Shown in pieces: positions 10,772 through 19,953 of a DNA stretch of 64,000 nt (positions are counted from its first letter, which is position 1; every line of letters starts with the position of its first letter). Made by a program: the position numbers and the translations under genes. The notes under the pieces were generated by a model. That model worked only from the letters and a program-made list of their open reading frames with translations, searched no databases and was not told the origin of the DNA. The stretch is from Pseudoalteromonas sp. N1230-9 (GTDB lineage: Bacteria > Pseudomonadota > Gammaproteobacteria > Enterobacterales > Alteromonadaceae). The stretch is taken from NCBI RefSeq assembly GCF_032716425.1, contig NZ_CP090419.1, positions 587,501 through 651,500 of the forward strand. Direction: 5' to 3'.

Positions 10772-11236
10772 TTATTGACCATTCACAAACCCCAGCTGAC
10801 GCCAAGACTCATAGACAAATACAGCCACAGAATTAGATAAATTCATGCTTCGACTGTCTTTTTGCATTGGAATACGTACTCGTTGTTCTTTAGGCAAAGA
10901 TTGAATTAGTTCATCAGGTAAGCCCCGAGTTTCAGGACCGAATACTAAACAATCACCAGGTTGGTATTGAGCTTGGTGATGAAACTGACTGCCTTTTGTT
11001 GTGCAAGCATAAACTTTGTTAGGCTGGCACTTCTCAAGATAAGCTTCGAAAGAAGCATGACGTTGCACATGACTAAATTCATGATAATCAAGCCCTGCGC
11101 GTTTTACACGTTTATCATCCCATTCAAACCCAAGAGGTTCAATAAGGTGTAAAGCGTAGCCTGTATTTGCACATAAGCGAATGATATTACCTGTATTAGG
11201 TGGGATCTCAGGTTGGTACAACACAATATCAAGCAT
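10772..11236 (-). CDS. trmL: tRNA (cytidine/uridine-34-2'-O)-methyltransferase TrmL
   Basis: This 154-residue SPOUT methyltransferase has [13 protein letters not shown] near the N-terminus, then [11 protein letters not shown], and [18 protein letters not shown] at the knot. TrmL 2'-O-methylates the wobble base of tRNA-Leu species using S-adenosylmethionine. The start is taken at the ATG at 11236, giving the family's usual [16 protein letters not shown] beginning; a longer frame to 11281 adds unconserved residues. It is divergent from fieF. Confidence 0.93.
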   Translation of the reverse strand: MLDIVLYQPEIPPNTGNIIRLCANTGYALHLIEPLGFEWDDKRVKRAGLDYHEFSHVQRHASFEAYLEKCQPNKVYACTTKGSQFHHQAQYQPGDCLVFGPETRGLPDELIQSLPKEQRVRIPMQKDSRSMNLSNSVAVFVYESWRQLGFVNGQ

Positions 11237-11338
11237 TTGAATCTCATTTTTAAACAATATGATCTGCAGCTGAGTATACACGAACTAGAATAAAAAGATG
11301 ATATACTCAAGATTGATAATATCTAAAGGTAAGTTGTT

Positions 11339-12247
11339 GTGAAACATCGTAGTTATGAGTTTTGGGTAAGAACCGCCAGTCTTGTTACGATTATGATGGT
11401 GAGTTTGATGATTGCTGCAAAGAGCTGGGCGTGGCTAGCCTCTGGCTCTGCGTCTATGTTGGGCTCGTTAACCGATTCATTGATGGATATCACAGCATCC
11501 CTAATGAGCTTTTTGGTACTTGGTTATGCGCTGCGTCCTGCTGATGATGATCATCGTTTTGGTCATGGCAAGGCAGAGGCTCTTGCGGGGCTGGCACAAG
11601 CTGCTTTTATTGCCGGCTCAGGCTGCTTCTTAGCATTTCATGGTATAGAGAGGCTGATCAACCCTGTTACGCTAAAGCACTCAAGTTTAGGTATTTGGGT
11701 GAGCCTATTTGCGATAGTGTGTACCCTGATTGTGGTATTTGTGCAAACCAAGGTGATTAATCACACTGAGTCAATCGCTATTAAGGCAGATTCAATTCAC
11801 TACAAGGGCGATTTAATTCTTAATCTCGCGGTATTAATCGCGATAGTGTTAGCTAAGTATGGCATGACCTATGCCGATCCCCTTTTTGCCATTGGTGTGG
11901 CTGTTTACTTACTTTATAACAGCTGGGATATTGCCCGTGACAGTGCCGACCACTTAATGGATAAAGAACTACCTGATGAAGAAAAAGCGGAAATTCTGAG
12001 TATTGTAAATAGCCATAAAGAGGTGTTTGGCGCGCATGATATTCGTACACGCCAAGGGGGGAAAATTAAATTTATTCAGATGCACTTAGAGCTTGAAGAC
12101 AATTTACCCCTTATTCGCGCACACCAAGTCGCAGATGAAGTGGAGGCGATGATAAAGGCTTATTTCGACTGTGAAATGGACATATTAATGCACTTAGATC
12201 CGCTTTCTGTTGTTAAAAAGCCACCTTACAGTGAATCACAAAACTGA
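11339..12247 (+). CDS. fieF: cation diffusion facilitator, FieF-like
   Basis: This 302-residue inner-membrane CDF antiporter has about six transmembrane helices and a cytoplasmic C-terminal metal-sensing domain (from about 210). The transport-site residues appear as D-x3-D in SLTDSLMDI and H-x3-D in HYKGD. The DDDHRFGHGKAEALAG motif is typical of FieF/YiiP. The expected role is efflux of Zn(II) and Fe(II). The start is a GTG with AAGGTAAG upstream. Its 3' end overlaps the convergent hydrolase gene by 22 bp. In E. coli fieF follows cpxP; here it lies near the cpx genes but on the cpxA side. Confidence 0.92.
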   Translation: MKHRSYEFWVRTASLVTIMMVSLMIAAKSWAWLASGSASMLGSLTDSLMDITASLMSFLVLGYALRPADDDHRFGHGKAEALAGLAQAAFIAGSGCFLAFHGIERLINPVTLKHSSLGIWVSLFAIVCTLIVVFVQTKVINHTESIAIKADSIHYKGDLILNLAVLIAIVLAKYGMTYADPLFAIGVAVYLLYNSWDIARDSADHLMDKELPDEEKAEILSIVNSHKEVFGAHDIRTRQGGKIKFIQMHLELEDNLPLIRAHQVADEVEAMIKAYFDCEMDILMHLDPLSVVKKPPYSESQN

Positions 12248-13167
12248 TAAAAGTCAGTGAGCACAGCGTGTCTTATCTCATCTCGCTCGAATAACAACTC
12301 ATGGCGTGCATGTGGGTAGCTTTTTAAGTGTGCTTTTTTTTGCCTATGTGTGAGCGCAAATTGTGCGGCGTTATCAACAACGGTATCTTGCTCTGCACTG
12401 GCAATGAAAAGAGGGATCGACACTTTTCTGTCTACTAATGTGGTAATGAAATCAAAAGAAGCGTTTAGCCAGCCATAGGTCACACCACCTAATTGTAAAT
12501 CAGGCTCTGCTAAATAAAGCTCTCTGAACTGCTTATACCTCACTTCACTGCTTGTGAGCTCATTTACGGTAAAGTCGACGGGTAAATAATTGTTTTGTCC
12601 AAACGCATAACTGCGGCCAAGGCCAATTAAAGAGGCTATTTTCGCGGCAAGTTTAGCAAGAGGTTTTGGGGTGCCTTTGGTATAAATATCAAACATAGGC
12701 GCTGATAAAAATGCCCCTGAAAATGTATGTTGATAACGGGACAAAAAGTCATAAGCAATCGCACAGCCCATAGAATGGCCAAGTAAAACCTGTTTGCCTT
12801 GCCAGTGTGTTTGTACCACTTTGTCGTTAAATGTAGCAAAGTCGTCAGCGTAATCACTAAAACGGTTTACATAGCCTTTATGTGTGTTTTTTAAAAGGCG
12901 GTAAGAGCGTCCTTGGCCTTGATGGTCAACGATAAAGACGGCATAACCATTTTGGTATAACTCCCACAAAAGCTCTTTATATTTAAACAATGACTCGATA
13001 CGACCACTGCTAATTATAATTGCTGTCGTTGCTTGCTGTGGAATTGCAAATCCATAGTATAAAGTACCATGACGGGTCGTTAAAAAGTCTTGTTGTAACT
13101 GCTCTGAAAAAAACGTGTTTATTTTGGTTGTGTTATTAGCAAGGTTGGCTTCATCACTATAAAACAT
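12226..13167 (-). CDS. alpha/beta hydrolase, lysophospholipase-like
   Basis: This 313-residue protein has the serine hydrolase fold: DHQGQGRS oxyanion region (about 81-88), nucleophile elbow GHSMGC (Ser132), acidic residue in ASAEQDTVVDN and histidine in YPHARHELLFE near the C-terminus. The pattern is that of monoacylglycerol lipase/lysophospholipase L2 (PldB) proteins, which remove acyl chains from lysophospholipids. The substrate is inferred. There is no clear signal peptide. It sits 2 bp after cpxA on the same strand, so it may be the last gene of a cpxRA transcript, which would place a lipid hydrolase under envelope-stress control. Confidence 0.82.
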   Translation of the reverse strand: MFYSDEANLANNTTKINTFFSEQLQQDFLTTRHGTLYYGFAIPQQATTAIIISSGRIESLFKYKELLWELYQNGYAVFIVDHQGQGRSYRLLKNTHKGYVNRFSDYADDFATFNDKVVQTHWQGKQVLLGHSMGCAIAYDFLSRYQHTFSGAFLSAPMFDIYTKGTPKPLAKLAAKIASLIGLGRSYAFGQNNYLPVDFTVNELTSSEVRYKQFRELYLAEPDLQLGGVTYGWLNASFDFITTLVDRKVSIPLFIASAEQDTVVDNAAQFALTHRQKKAHLKSYPHARHELLFERDEIRHAVLTDFYQFCDSL

Positions 13168-13169
13168 AC

Positions 13170-14552
13170 TTAGCTCTTTATTGGCAGGCGAATTTTAACG
13201 CAAAGCCCGCCTTGTTCTTGGTTTTCGAGTATTAGCGTACCATCATGGGCTGAAATTGCATTTTTGGCAATCGCAAGCCCTAAACCTGTACCTCCTGTAT
13301 TTCTATCCCTAGCATGCTCTTGACGAAAAAAAGGTTCGCATAATCTTTCAAGGTTGGCTTCATCAACCCCTTTACCGTCGTCACAAATAGTAATGTAAAT
13401 CGCATCAGATTCAGACAGTATTAGATGAATGTGTTGAGTGGCATATTTAATTGCATTACGGAGCACATTCTCAAGCGCACTGGCGATGAGTGTTTCATCA
13501 CAAGGCACTTCTTTTTCAATTTTTCCCTCAACGCTGAGGTGCTTATTGCACTGGTTTGCCTCAAAGCGAACATCATTTAAAACATGATCAATAATAACCT
13601 GTATCGACTGTGTACTTAGCGATAAAGTCTGACTTTTTGCTTCAAGGCGAGATACCTGTAAAACATCTGCAATCATTTTATCAAGCTGATTCGCCTCTTT
13701 TTCAATACGCTCTAAATAGGCTTGTTGTGCATCTTCTGCTTGCATCTGTGCAAGGCCTGTTGCCATTTTAAGACGCGTTAGCGGAGAACGTAACTCATGA
13801 GAAATATCTGCAAGTAAACGTTTTTGCGCACTAATTAATTGCTCAAGCTGTGTTGCCATTGTATTAAAGTCGCGCCCTAATACGCCCAACTCATCTTGTC
13901 GTGAATTAGAGATATCAGCACGTGCCGTTAAGTCGCCATGCGCAAGCTTATTGGCAGTTTCTTTAAGGCTGTTGATAGGGGCTATCAGATTGCGGCTAAA
14001 GAAAAAACTCAACATAAGTGAGGCGATTACCGCAATAATAATTTTTAACCATGTTGGCATAAGCCAAAGACCAACAAAGAAGGGCTTTTTACGTTTTTCA
14101 TCTATTTCATAAAGGAAAAATGTTCCCTCTGGCACATCGATTTTTACAGGCCCATAAGCTTGGTATTCATCGGTAAAGATAATTTGTGGTGACATACGCT
14201 TGGTAAAGTTTAATAAACTTAAGTCTATGTCCTTAGAAATAGGCTCACTGAGCATCTCTACACCATGCACTTCACCATTTAAATACAATAACTTGTGTTT
14301 CGATAGGCGGGGATGTGAAATGACATCTTGTGTTGATTTGCCATGTTTAGCCACAATACGCTCAATACTTTTTGCCGTATATTGCAAGTTTTTAAGCATG
14401 GGGCCGCGAAGCTCATCATTACCCACGTTGCTGGTTAATTTACTTAAAAATACCAAGGTGGTAATTGTGGCGATAACCGTTACCCAAAACCAAGCAAAAA
14501 TCTTTAAAAATAAATAATGACGTGGTTTTTTAAACCAATCAGGTGTCTTCAT
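13170..14552 (-). CDS. cpxA: envelope-stress sensor histidine kinase CpxA
   Basis: This 460-residue inner-membrane kinase has two transmembrane helices (about 15-37 and 166-186) around a periplasmic sensor (about 38-165), a HAMP domain (about 188-240), a dimerisation domain with phospho-acceptor His252 in ISHELRSP, and an ATPase domain with N box (ENVLRNAIKYA), G1 (CDDGKGV) and G2 (GGTGLGLAI). It is 1 bp from cpxR, and cpxP is divergent, which supports assignment as CpxA rather than another OmpR-class kinase. It senses misfolded envelope proteins and controls CpxR phosphorylation. Confidence 0.9.
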   Translation of the reverse strand: MKTPDWFKKPRHYLFLKIFAWFWVTVIATITTLVFLSKLTSNVGNDELRGPMLKNLQYTAKSIERIVAKHGKSTQDVISHPRLSKHKLLYLNGEVHGVEMLSEPISKDIDLSLLNFTKRMSPQIIFTDEYQAYGPVKIDVPEGTFFLYEIDEKRKKPFFVGLWLMPTWLKIIIAVIASLMLSFFFSRNLIAPINSLKETANKLAHGDLTARADISNSRQDELGVLGRDFNTMATQLEQLISAQKRLLADISHELRSPLTRLKMATGLAQMQAEDAQQAYLERIEKEANQLDKMIADVLQVSRLEAKSQTLSLSTQSIQVIIDHVLNDVRFEANQCNKHLSVEGKIEKEVPCDETLIASALENVLRNAIKYATQHIHLILSESDAIYITICDDGKGVDEANLERLCEPFFRQEHARDRNTGGTGLGLAIAKNAISAHDGTLILENQEQGGLCVKIRLPIKS

Positions 14553-14553
14553 A

Positions 14554-15243
14554 TTACTCGCCTTGAATCAGCACATAGCCGCTACCACGCATTGTTTTAA
14601 TACGCTCATTATTTACATGCTCAGCAATTTTTTTGCGAATATTGCTGACGTGCATGTCGATTGAGCGATCAAAGGGAGCAAGGCGTCTGCCGAGCACTTG
14701 TTCGCTTATTTGCTCTTTACTTATGACTTCTCCTGCATGCTGAACTAACATGGCCAAAATCTCGTACTCAGTGCCTGTCAGGCTCAATGTGTTTTCATTC
14801 ACAGAGGCTTCGCGAGTCGCAAGGTTAATATGAATGCTATTTACACTCAGGGAGCTTGTTTGCTGCTGCGATAAGCTATTAATATGTTCAATACGACGAG
14901 TTATCGCTTTTACGCGAGCTAGTAATTCTCTGTGATTAAAGGGTTTAGGGATGTAGTCATCAGCACCTAGCTCTAAGCCAAAAATACGGTCGAAGTCTTC
15001 GCCTTTAGCGGTCAGCATTATAACAGGCGTGAGCTTTTTCTGACGAAGTTGTTTTAACACTTCAAAGCCGTCCATAGATGGGAGCATGACATCAAGTAAA
15101 ATAAGTTCGTAATTGTGATTAAGAGCGTGCGCTAAGCCTTCAGCACCATCATGAAAACAATCTACTGCAAACCCTTGTGCGGTTAAGTACTCGCTGAGTA
15201 GTTCGCACAACCCTGTATCGTCGTCGATCATTAATAGTTTCAT
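14554..15243 (-). CDS. cpxR: response regulator CpxR
   Basis: This 229-residue OmpR-family regulator has a receiver domain (1-115) with phosphorylation site Asp51 in ILLDVMLP, acidic pocket DDD at 7-9, and the conserved TAK and KPF residues. A winged-helix DNA-binding domain (about 130-228) follows. The intergenic region to cpxP carries two GTAAA-type direct repeats that match the CpxR box, so it probably controls both its own operon and cpxP. Confidence 0.93.
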   Translation of the reverse strand: MKLLMIDDDTGLCELLSEYLTAQGFAVDCFHDGAEGLAHALNHNYELILLDVMLPSMDGFEVLKQLRQKKLTPVIMLTAKGEDFDRIFGLELGADDYIPKPFNHRELLARVKAITRRIEHINSLSQQQTSSLSVNSIHINLATREASVNENTLSLTGTEYEILAMLVQHAGEVISKEQISEQVLGRRLAPFDRSIDMHVSNIRKKIAEHVNNERIKTMRGSGYVLIQGE

Positions 15244-15285
15244 TCTGACACCTGTTTATTCGTTTCTATAAGGTTATTCTACTTA

Positions 15286-15299
15286 GTAAATTGTGTAAA
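15286..15299 (+). promoter_or_regulatory. candidate CpxR box 1
   Basis: GTAAA-TTGT-GTAAA, two perfect half-sites 4 bp apart, matching the CpxR consensus GTAAA(N4-8)GTAAA. It lies in the divergent cpxR-cpxP region and reads toward cpxP. Confidence 0.7.
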
Positions 15300-15307
15300 A
15301 GTGAATC

Positions 15308-15323
15308 TTTACATAACCTTTAC
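15308..15323 (-). promoter_or_regulatory. candidate CpxR box 2
   Basis: On the minus strand this reads GTAAA-GGTTAT-GTAAA, two perfect half-sites 6 bp apart. It faces the first box and lies 92 bp before the cpxP start codon. The pair suggests shared autoregulation of cpxRA and activation of cpxP. Confidence 0.75.
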
Positions 15324-15414
15324 ACTGGTTTGCGTTCCTTTGCATTGAACTTTGTATAGTTAACTCATCAGCTCAAAACAAGCATTGAGCACAACCCAAC
15401 AAAAGGTAATGATT

Positions 15415-15945
15415 ATGACTATTTCAAATAAGCTTTCTAAATTCGTATTTGTTTGTGGTTTAGCAGCAGCCAGTGTTGCTGCAACTCCTGTTATGGCAAA
15501 AGGGGATATGCATCGTGGCATGAACCCACACGCGCGTTTTTTATTATCTGAGCGTGGTATCGATAAATTACAACTGACTGAAGACCAGCAAACGCAGCTA
15601 AAAGCTATTTTTGCTGAGCAAAAAACGCAATTTAAAGCACTACATGGTGATAAAGAAACCATGAAAGCTAATCGTGCAGCTTACAAAGAAAAGATGGATG
15701 TGCTTCTTGCAACCCAAGCGTTTGATGAAAATGCAGCAATGGAATTGATTAAAGCGCGTGAAGAAAAAACACAACAAGCTGCTTTGATTAAACTAAAATC
15801 AGAGCATGCTATTTGGCAAGTTCTTAATGCTGAGCAGCGTGAAAGCTATAAAGAAATTAAAAAGCATATGCGTAAAAAAGGCTACAAGAAAGGTCAACAT
15901 CGTCCACGTGGTGAGCGCAAAGATAAACGTTCAGACAGTAAATAA
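15415..15945 (+). CDS. cpxP: CpxP/Spy family periplasmic protein
   Basis: This 176-residue exported protein has a signal peptide (about 1-27, ending VMAKG). The mature part is alpha-helical, Lys-rich and carries the LTxxQ-type motif LTEDQQTQL of the CpxP/Spy family. Such proteins act as ATP-independent chaperones and as feedback inhibitors of CpxA. The start is the ATG at 15415 preceded by AAAAGGTAATG; an upstream TTG would disturb the signal peptide. It is divergent from cpxR with two CpxR boxes between them. The very basic C-terminal tail is unusual next to E. coli CpxP, so a Spy-like role is possible. Confidence 0.85.
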   Translation: MTISNKLSKFVFVCGLAAASVAATPVMAKGDMHRGMNPHARFLLSERGIDKLQLTEDQQTQLKAIFAEQKTQFKALHGDKETMKANRAAYKEKMDVLLATQAFDENAAMELIKAREEKTQQAALIKLKSEHAIWQVLNAEQRESYKEIKKHMRKKGYKKGQHRPRGERKDKRSDSK

Positions 15946-15946
15946 T

Positions 15947-15977
15947 TAAAAAATGCGGCTTAAATGCCGCATTTTTT
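15947..15977. terminator. bidirectional terminator, cpxP / yacG
   Basis: AAAAAATGCGGC and GCCGCATTTTTT flank TTAAAT. It lies between the convergent cpxP and yacG genes and carries T runs on both strands. Confidence 0.9.
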
Positions 15978-15997
15978 ACATTTTGAGCTTAAAAACT

Positions 15998-16231
15998 CTA
16001 TTCTTTAAAAAACGAGTCGTCATTTTTAGCAAGCATGGCTTCGATATCTTCAATCATATCTTGGTTTAGCTCGTTGGCATTGCTAATAGGGCTCGAGATT
16101 TTATTATTCTCAAACGACCATTCACCTAGGTCGATGAGCTGGCAGCGTTTTGAACAAAAAGGGCGGTGCGGACTTTGTTCTGACCATACGACTTTTGCTT
16201 TACATGTTGGGCAGTTTACAACTGTTGGCAT
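15998..16231 (-). CDS. yacG: DNA gyrase inhibitor YacG
   Basis: This 77-residue zinc protein has Cys7, Cys10, Cys26 and Cys30 in the pattern CPTC...CSKRC. It is followed by the family's IDLGEW segment and an acidic tail. YacG binds GyrB and inhibits gyrase in E. coli. It normally sits at the end of the pil-coaE-zapD cluster; here pilB rather than zapD is immediately upstream. Confidence 0.93.
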   Translation of the reverse strand: MPTVVNCPTCKAKVVWSEQSPHRPFCSKRCQLIDLGEWSFENNKISSPISNANELNQDMIEDIEAMLAKNDDSFFKE

Positions 16232-16304
16232 GGTTTTCTTCTCAATTAAGCTTATGCATTTTAGGTGATCTTACTAAAGCTCAGCGTGAGAATCGAGTCA
16301 CGAG

Positions 16305-17981
16305 TTAAAAACTCGTCACACGATTTACTTCAGCCAGTGAGGTAACACCATCTGCTGCTTTTTTTAATCCCGACAGTCTTAAGTTATTAAAGCCAGATTT
16401 AAGTGCCACCTCTGCAATTTCAAGCGAGTTGCCACCACGCATAATAATTTGTGCTATTTCAGGTGTGATCTGCATAACTTCATAGATACCAACACGGCCT
16501 TTATAGCCTTCGGTACAACTGTCGCACCCTTTAGGTGCAAATAATTGAATTTCACTTAATGTTTCTTTATCAAAGCCTTGGCGAATAAGCTCTTCATCGG
16601 GGAGCTTTTCTGGGGTTTTACATTTAGGGCATAAGCGACGCGCTAGACGCTGTGCAATGATAAGACTAATTGAGCTTGCTACGTTATACGCAGGTACACC
16701 CATATTTAATAAACGGGTTAAGGTTTCTGGTGCCGAGTTAGTATGCAGAGTAGATAAAACCAAGTGGCCTGTTTGCGCTGCTTTGATTGAGATTTCAGCA
16801 GTTTCAAGGTCACGGATCTCACCGACCATAACTACATCGGGATCTTGTCGTAAGAAGGCTTTCAAGGCATTGGCAAAGGTCATATCTGCTTTTGGATTGA
16901 TTTGCACTTGGTTAATGCCTTCAAGATTGATCTCAACGGGATCTTCGGCGGTACTGATATTGCGCTCAGGCTGGTTCAGAATATTTAAACCAGTATAAAG
17001 CGATACGGTTTTACCAGACCCCGTTGGGCCGGTGACCAATATCATACCTTGAGGTTGCTCAAGGGCGTCCATGTAGAGTTTTTTCTGCTCTGGTTCATAA
17101 CCGAGTACATCAATACCGAGCATGGCACTTGATGAGTCGAGAATACGCATAACGATTTTCTCGCCCCAAAGAGTTGGTAAGGTACTGACACGAAAATCAA
17201 TACTCTTTCGCTCTGTTATTTTTAGTTTAATGCGACCATCTTGAGGTTTACGCTTTTCTGCAATATCTAAGCGAGACATTACTTTGATACGTGCTGATAA
17301 ACGGCTCGCTAAGCTATTCGGCGGACTGGCCATTTCATGTAAGATGCCATCAATACGAAAGCGCACTCGATAGCGGTGTTCATAAGGTTCAAAGTGTAAA
17401 TCGGATGCACCTTTCTTAATGGCATCCATCAATATTTTATTGATGTAGACGATGATAGGGGCATCGTCTTTGTCTTCATCACTGCCTGAAATATCTTTAG
17501 GCTTTTCAGTTTCAAGATCGCCCAGTTCTTTAAATTCGTCTTCGCTTAAGTGCAAACTACCCGTTGCATCCAGCAGTTGTTCTATTTTATTTTCTAACTG
17601 GTTGTAATCAACCACCACCACTTCACATGATAACCCTGTGCTAAATTCAAAGTTTTCAAATGCACCGTAGTCAGTAGGGTCAGAGGCTGCAATATAAAGT
17701 TTACGGCCCTTTTTAATGAGCGGTAGAATGTGATGCTCGCGAATTAGCTTTTCTTTTATCAGCTCTTCACTGATAAGCGAGACATCAAAGTCTTTAATAT
17801 CGAAATAAGGAACACGAAAAAGATCGGTGCACTGCTCCGCAAGCTCATGGCCATCAATCTGGCAGCTTTTAGAAATAAGCTCAGCCGTAGAGTTATATTC
17901 ACGCTGCTTGAGTTTTACTGTTTCTGCGTCAATACGGCCAAGAGTAATAAATTTTCTAAGTAACGGTGAGTTAATATTCAT
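16305..17981 (-). CDS. pilB: type IV pilus assembly ATPase PilB
   Basis: This 558-residue cytoplasmic hexameric ATPase powers pilus extension. It has an N-terminal T2SSE_N domain (about 1-150), Walker A GPTGSGKT (318-325), Asp box and Walker B ([10 protein letters not shown]), and a C-terminal tetracysteine zinc site (CPKC...CDSC). The sequence is GspE/PilB type, not PilT (no AIRNLIRE). It lies downstream of coaE, separated from pilA and pilC, whereas pilA-pilB-pilC is usual. A 174-bp gap upstream of its ATG probably holds its own promoter. Confidence 0.95.
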   Translation of the reverse strand: MNINSPLLRKFITLGRIDAETVKLKQREYNSTAELISKSCQIDGHELAEQCTDLFRVPYFDIKDFDVSLISEELIKEKLIREHHILPLIKKGRKLYIAASDPTDYGAFENFEFSTGLSCEVVVVDYNQLENKIEQLLDATGSLHLSEDEFKELGDLETEKPKDISGSDEDKDDAPIIVYINKILMDAIKKGASDLHFEPYEHRYRVRFRIDGILHEMASPPNSLASRLSARIKVMSRLDIAEKRKPQDGRIKLKITERKSIDFRVSTLPTLWGEKIVMRILDSSSAMLGIDVLGYEPEQKKLYMDALEQPQGMILVTGPTGSGKTVSLYTGLNILNQPERNISTAEDPVEINLEGINQVQINPKADMTFANALKAFLRQDPDVVMVGEIRDLETAEISIKAAQTGHLVLSTLHTNSAPETLTRLLNMGVPAYNVASSISLIIAQRLARRLCPKCKTPEKLPDEELIRQGFDKETLSEIQLFAPKGCDSCTEGYKGRVGIYEVMQITPEIAQIIMRGGNSLEIAEVALKSGFNNLRLSGLKKAADGVTSLAEVNRVTSF

Positions 17982-18155
17982 TGCGCACCTTGGTTGATCC
18001 TTTCTTTGTCACAATTTATCAGAAAAAAGAAGGGTGTAACATAAGTCTTGTCTATTTCGGCAAAATAGCCAAATAAATTCACTATAAAGTCAGTTGTTTA
18101 TAAGTTGTGCTAGTTATTTATTCTTAACTTTGATTGAGGTTAAAACCACGCCATG

Positions 18156-18761
18156 TTAACTCATTGCACTTAACTGCAAATAGCCTTGGTGCAGTGCTTT
18201 AACATCATTGGCAACCTCGGTTAATGGGCGATTATTATCTAAAATGTCGTTTGCTTTTTGTTGCTTATTTTCGCGCGACATTTGCGATGCGATAATTTGC
18301 TTAGCTTGTTCGATTGATACTTTATCGCGGGCCGTTGTTCTGGCTATTTGCACATCAACTGGCACATCTATTAATAAAGTATGTGAGCAATACTGTTCAA
18401 GACCATTTTCAAATAACAAAGGAGCAACGAGTATCACATAATCGCTGGTGGCCTGCGCTAATTGCGTAAGCATCGACTCCCTTATTAGTGGGTGCATTAA
18501 AGCATTTAACCACTGTTTCTCGGCTTCATTTTCGAAAATAATCGCACGAAGTTTTGCTCTATCTAGTGTACCTTCTGAGGTTAAAATGTCTTCACTAAAA
18601 TGGGCTGTTATCTGCTTTAACCCTTGTGAACCTGGTAGCACGACTTCTCTGGCAACAATATCTGCATCAACCACCGTGATTGATAGATCTTCGAACATCG
18701 CACTAATTGCACTTTTACCTGAGCCGATACCGCCAGTTAACCCTAATACCCAATTTGCCAT
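18156..18761 (-). CDS. coaE: dephospho-CoA kinase
   Basis: This 201-residue cytosolic kinase phosphorylates the 3'-hydroxyl of dephospho-CoA, the last step of coenzyme A synthesis. The P-loop is GLTGGIGSGKS (about 7-17), the substrate-side motif DADIVAREVV follows, and the lid region is VAPLLFENGLE. It begins 2 bp after pilD, in the conserved pilD-coaE pairing. Confidence 0.95.
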   Translation of the reverse strand: MANWVLGLTGGIGSGKSAISAMFEDLSITVVDADIVAREVVLPGSQGLKQITAHFSEDILTSEGTLDRAKLRAIIFENEAEKQWLNALMHPLIRESMLTQLAQATSDYVILVAPLLFENGLEQYCSHTLLIDVPVDVQIARTTARDKVSIEQAKQIIASQMSRENKQQKANDILDNNRPLTEVANDVKALHQGYLQLSAMS

Positions 18762-18763
18762 AG

Positions 18764-19660
18764 TTAGTGACCCAAATAGCTAAAGTAGTAAGCTTGTATT
18801 TGTTCACCCCACAGTAAAGTAACCCAGCCAGCAATCGCAAGGTAAGGGCCAAATGGAATCGGGGTCGTTTTATCTTTACCTTGCAGAATAATTTGAGCAA
18901 TACCAATGATTGCGCCCACCACACTTGAAAGCAGCACAATGGTTAAGATTGATTGCCAACCTAGTAAACCACCAAATACGGCTAAAAGCTTAAAGTCACC
19001 ATATCCCATACCTTCTTTACCGGTTGCTAACTTAAATAACCAATAAACACTCCATAAACTTAAGTAACCAACGGCTGCGCCAATAATGGCGTCAGAAGGG
19101 GCAATAGTGATATCCATTACTGCTGCAATGAGAGTAAGCCATACCAGTGGAAGAGTGAGTTGGTCGGGTAGCAACATATGATCGATATCGATAAATGTTA
19201 AAGCAATAAGCACCCAAGTAATGAAAATATAAAGTAAGGCAAGTTCTGTTGCACCAAAGAGTGATGCCACCACCAGGCTTAACCCTGCAGTGAGCATTTC
19301 TATAATTGGGTAGCGAACAGAAATTGCTGTTTTACAACTGCCACAGCGACCTTTAAGTAACAACCAACTAATAACAGGAATATTTTGCCATACCTTAATA
19401 GGTGCTTTGCATTTTGGGCATGTCGAATTTGGTTTAATTAAATTAAACGGTGTCTGCTCTGTGGTATTTTGAGATGGTAATTCATCAGCTAATAAAACAC
19501 GGCATTCCGATTGCCATTCTCGTTTCATCATTAGTGGCAACCTATAAATTACCACATTTAAAAAACTGCCAATACACAGGCTAACCAGCCCAACAGTTAA
19601 AAAATAAAACCACGGTTGGCTTTGCATTACAGTGGCAATATCAAGAAAGAAATTTTGCAT
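18764..19660 (-). CDS. pilD: prepilin peptidase / N-methyltransferase PilD
   Basis: This 298-residue inner-membrane aspartic protease cleaves the leader of type IV prepilins and methylates the new N-terminus. It has a zinc tetracysteine loop (CPKC...CGSC, about 72-100), the two catalytic aspartates in FIDIDHMLLPD and GMGYGDFKL, and about eight hydrophobic helices. I use the ATG at 19660, preceded by TTTTAGGTAG. An in-frame upstream extension to 19729 would read into the tandem repeat and is rejected. Confidence 0.95.
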   Translation of the reverse strand: MQNFFLDIATVMQSQPWFYFLTVGLVSLCIGSFLNVVIYRLPLMMKREWQSECRVLLADELPSQNTTEQTPFNLIKPNSTCPKCKAPIKVWQNIPVISWLLLKGRCGSCKTAISVRYPIIEMLTAGLSLVVASLFGATELALLYIFITWVLIALTFIDIDHMLLPDQLTLPLVWLTLIAAVMDITIAPSDAIIGAAVGYLSLWSVYWLFKLATGKEGMGYGDFKLLAVFGGLLGWQSILTIVLLSSVVGAIIGIAQIILQGKDKTTPIPFGPYLAIAGWVTLLWGEQIQAYYFSYLGH

Positions 19661-19699
19661 TAAACTACCTAAAACTTTTTGTGCATCACAAGCGCAATA

Positions 19700-19933
19700 A
19701 ATTGTCGCGGGGCAAACCCGCTGCCACAAGGGCGTAGTCGCGATTTTATATCGCGCTTATATTACCAGTACCAATGTGCTTTATAAATTGTCGCGGGATA
19801 AACCCGTTGCTACAAGGGCGTAGTCGCGATTTTATATCGCGTTTAAATTGCTGCGGCCAGTGTGCTTTATAAATTGTCGCGGGATAAACCCGCTGCTACA
19901 TGGGCGTAGTCGCGATTTTATATCGCGTTTAAT
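19700..19933. repeat. three-unit 86-bp tandem repeat of the dispersed palindromic family
   Basis: Units begin at 19700, 19786 and 19872, an exact 86-bp period. Each unit contains AATTGTCGCGGG(A/G)(T/C)AAACCCG, then GCTAC (GCCAC in unit 1), AAGGGCGTAGTCGCG (ATGGGC in unit 3) and ATTTTATATCGCG. The third unit is cut short before the pilC stop codon. Each unit holds two palindromes, CGCGGGATAAACCCG-type and CGCGATTTTATATCGCG, so the transcript could fold into six hairpins. It lies between pilC and pilD on the pilus transcript. Confidence 0.85.
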
Positions 19934-19953
19934 TAACCACACCCGAATTGTAA

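Noticed and set aside
19661..19729. N-terminal extension of PilD
   Set aside because: It reads into the tandem repeat, is Cys-rich and unlike the family; the ATG at 19660 has a good ribosome site.
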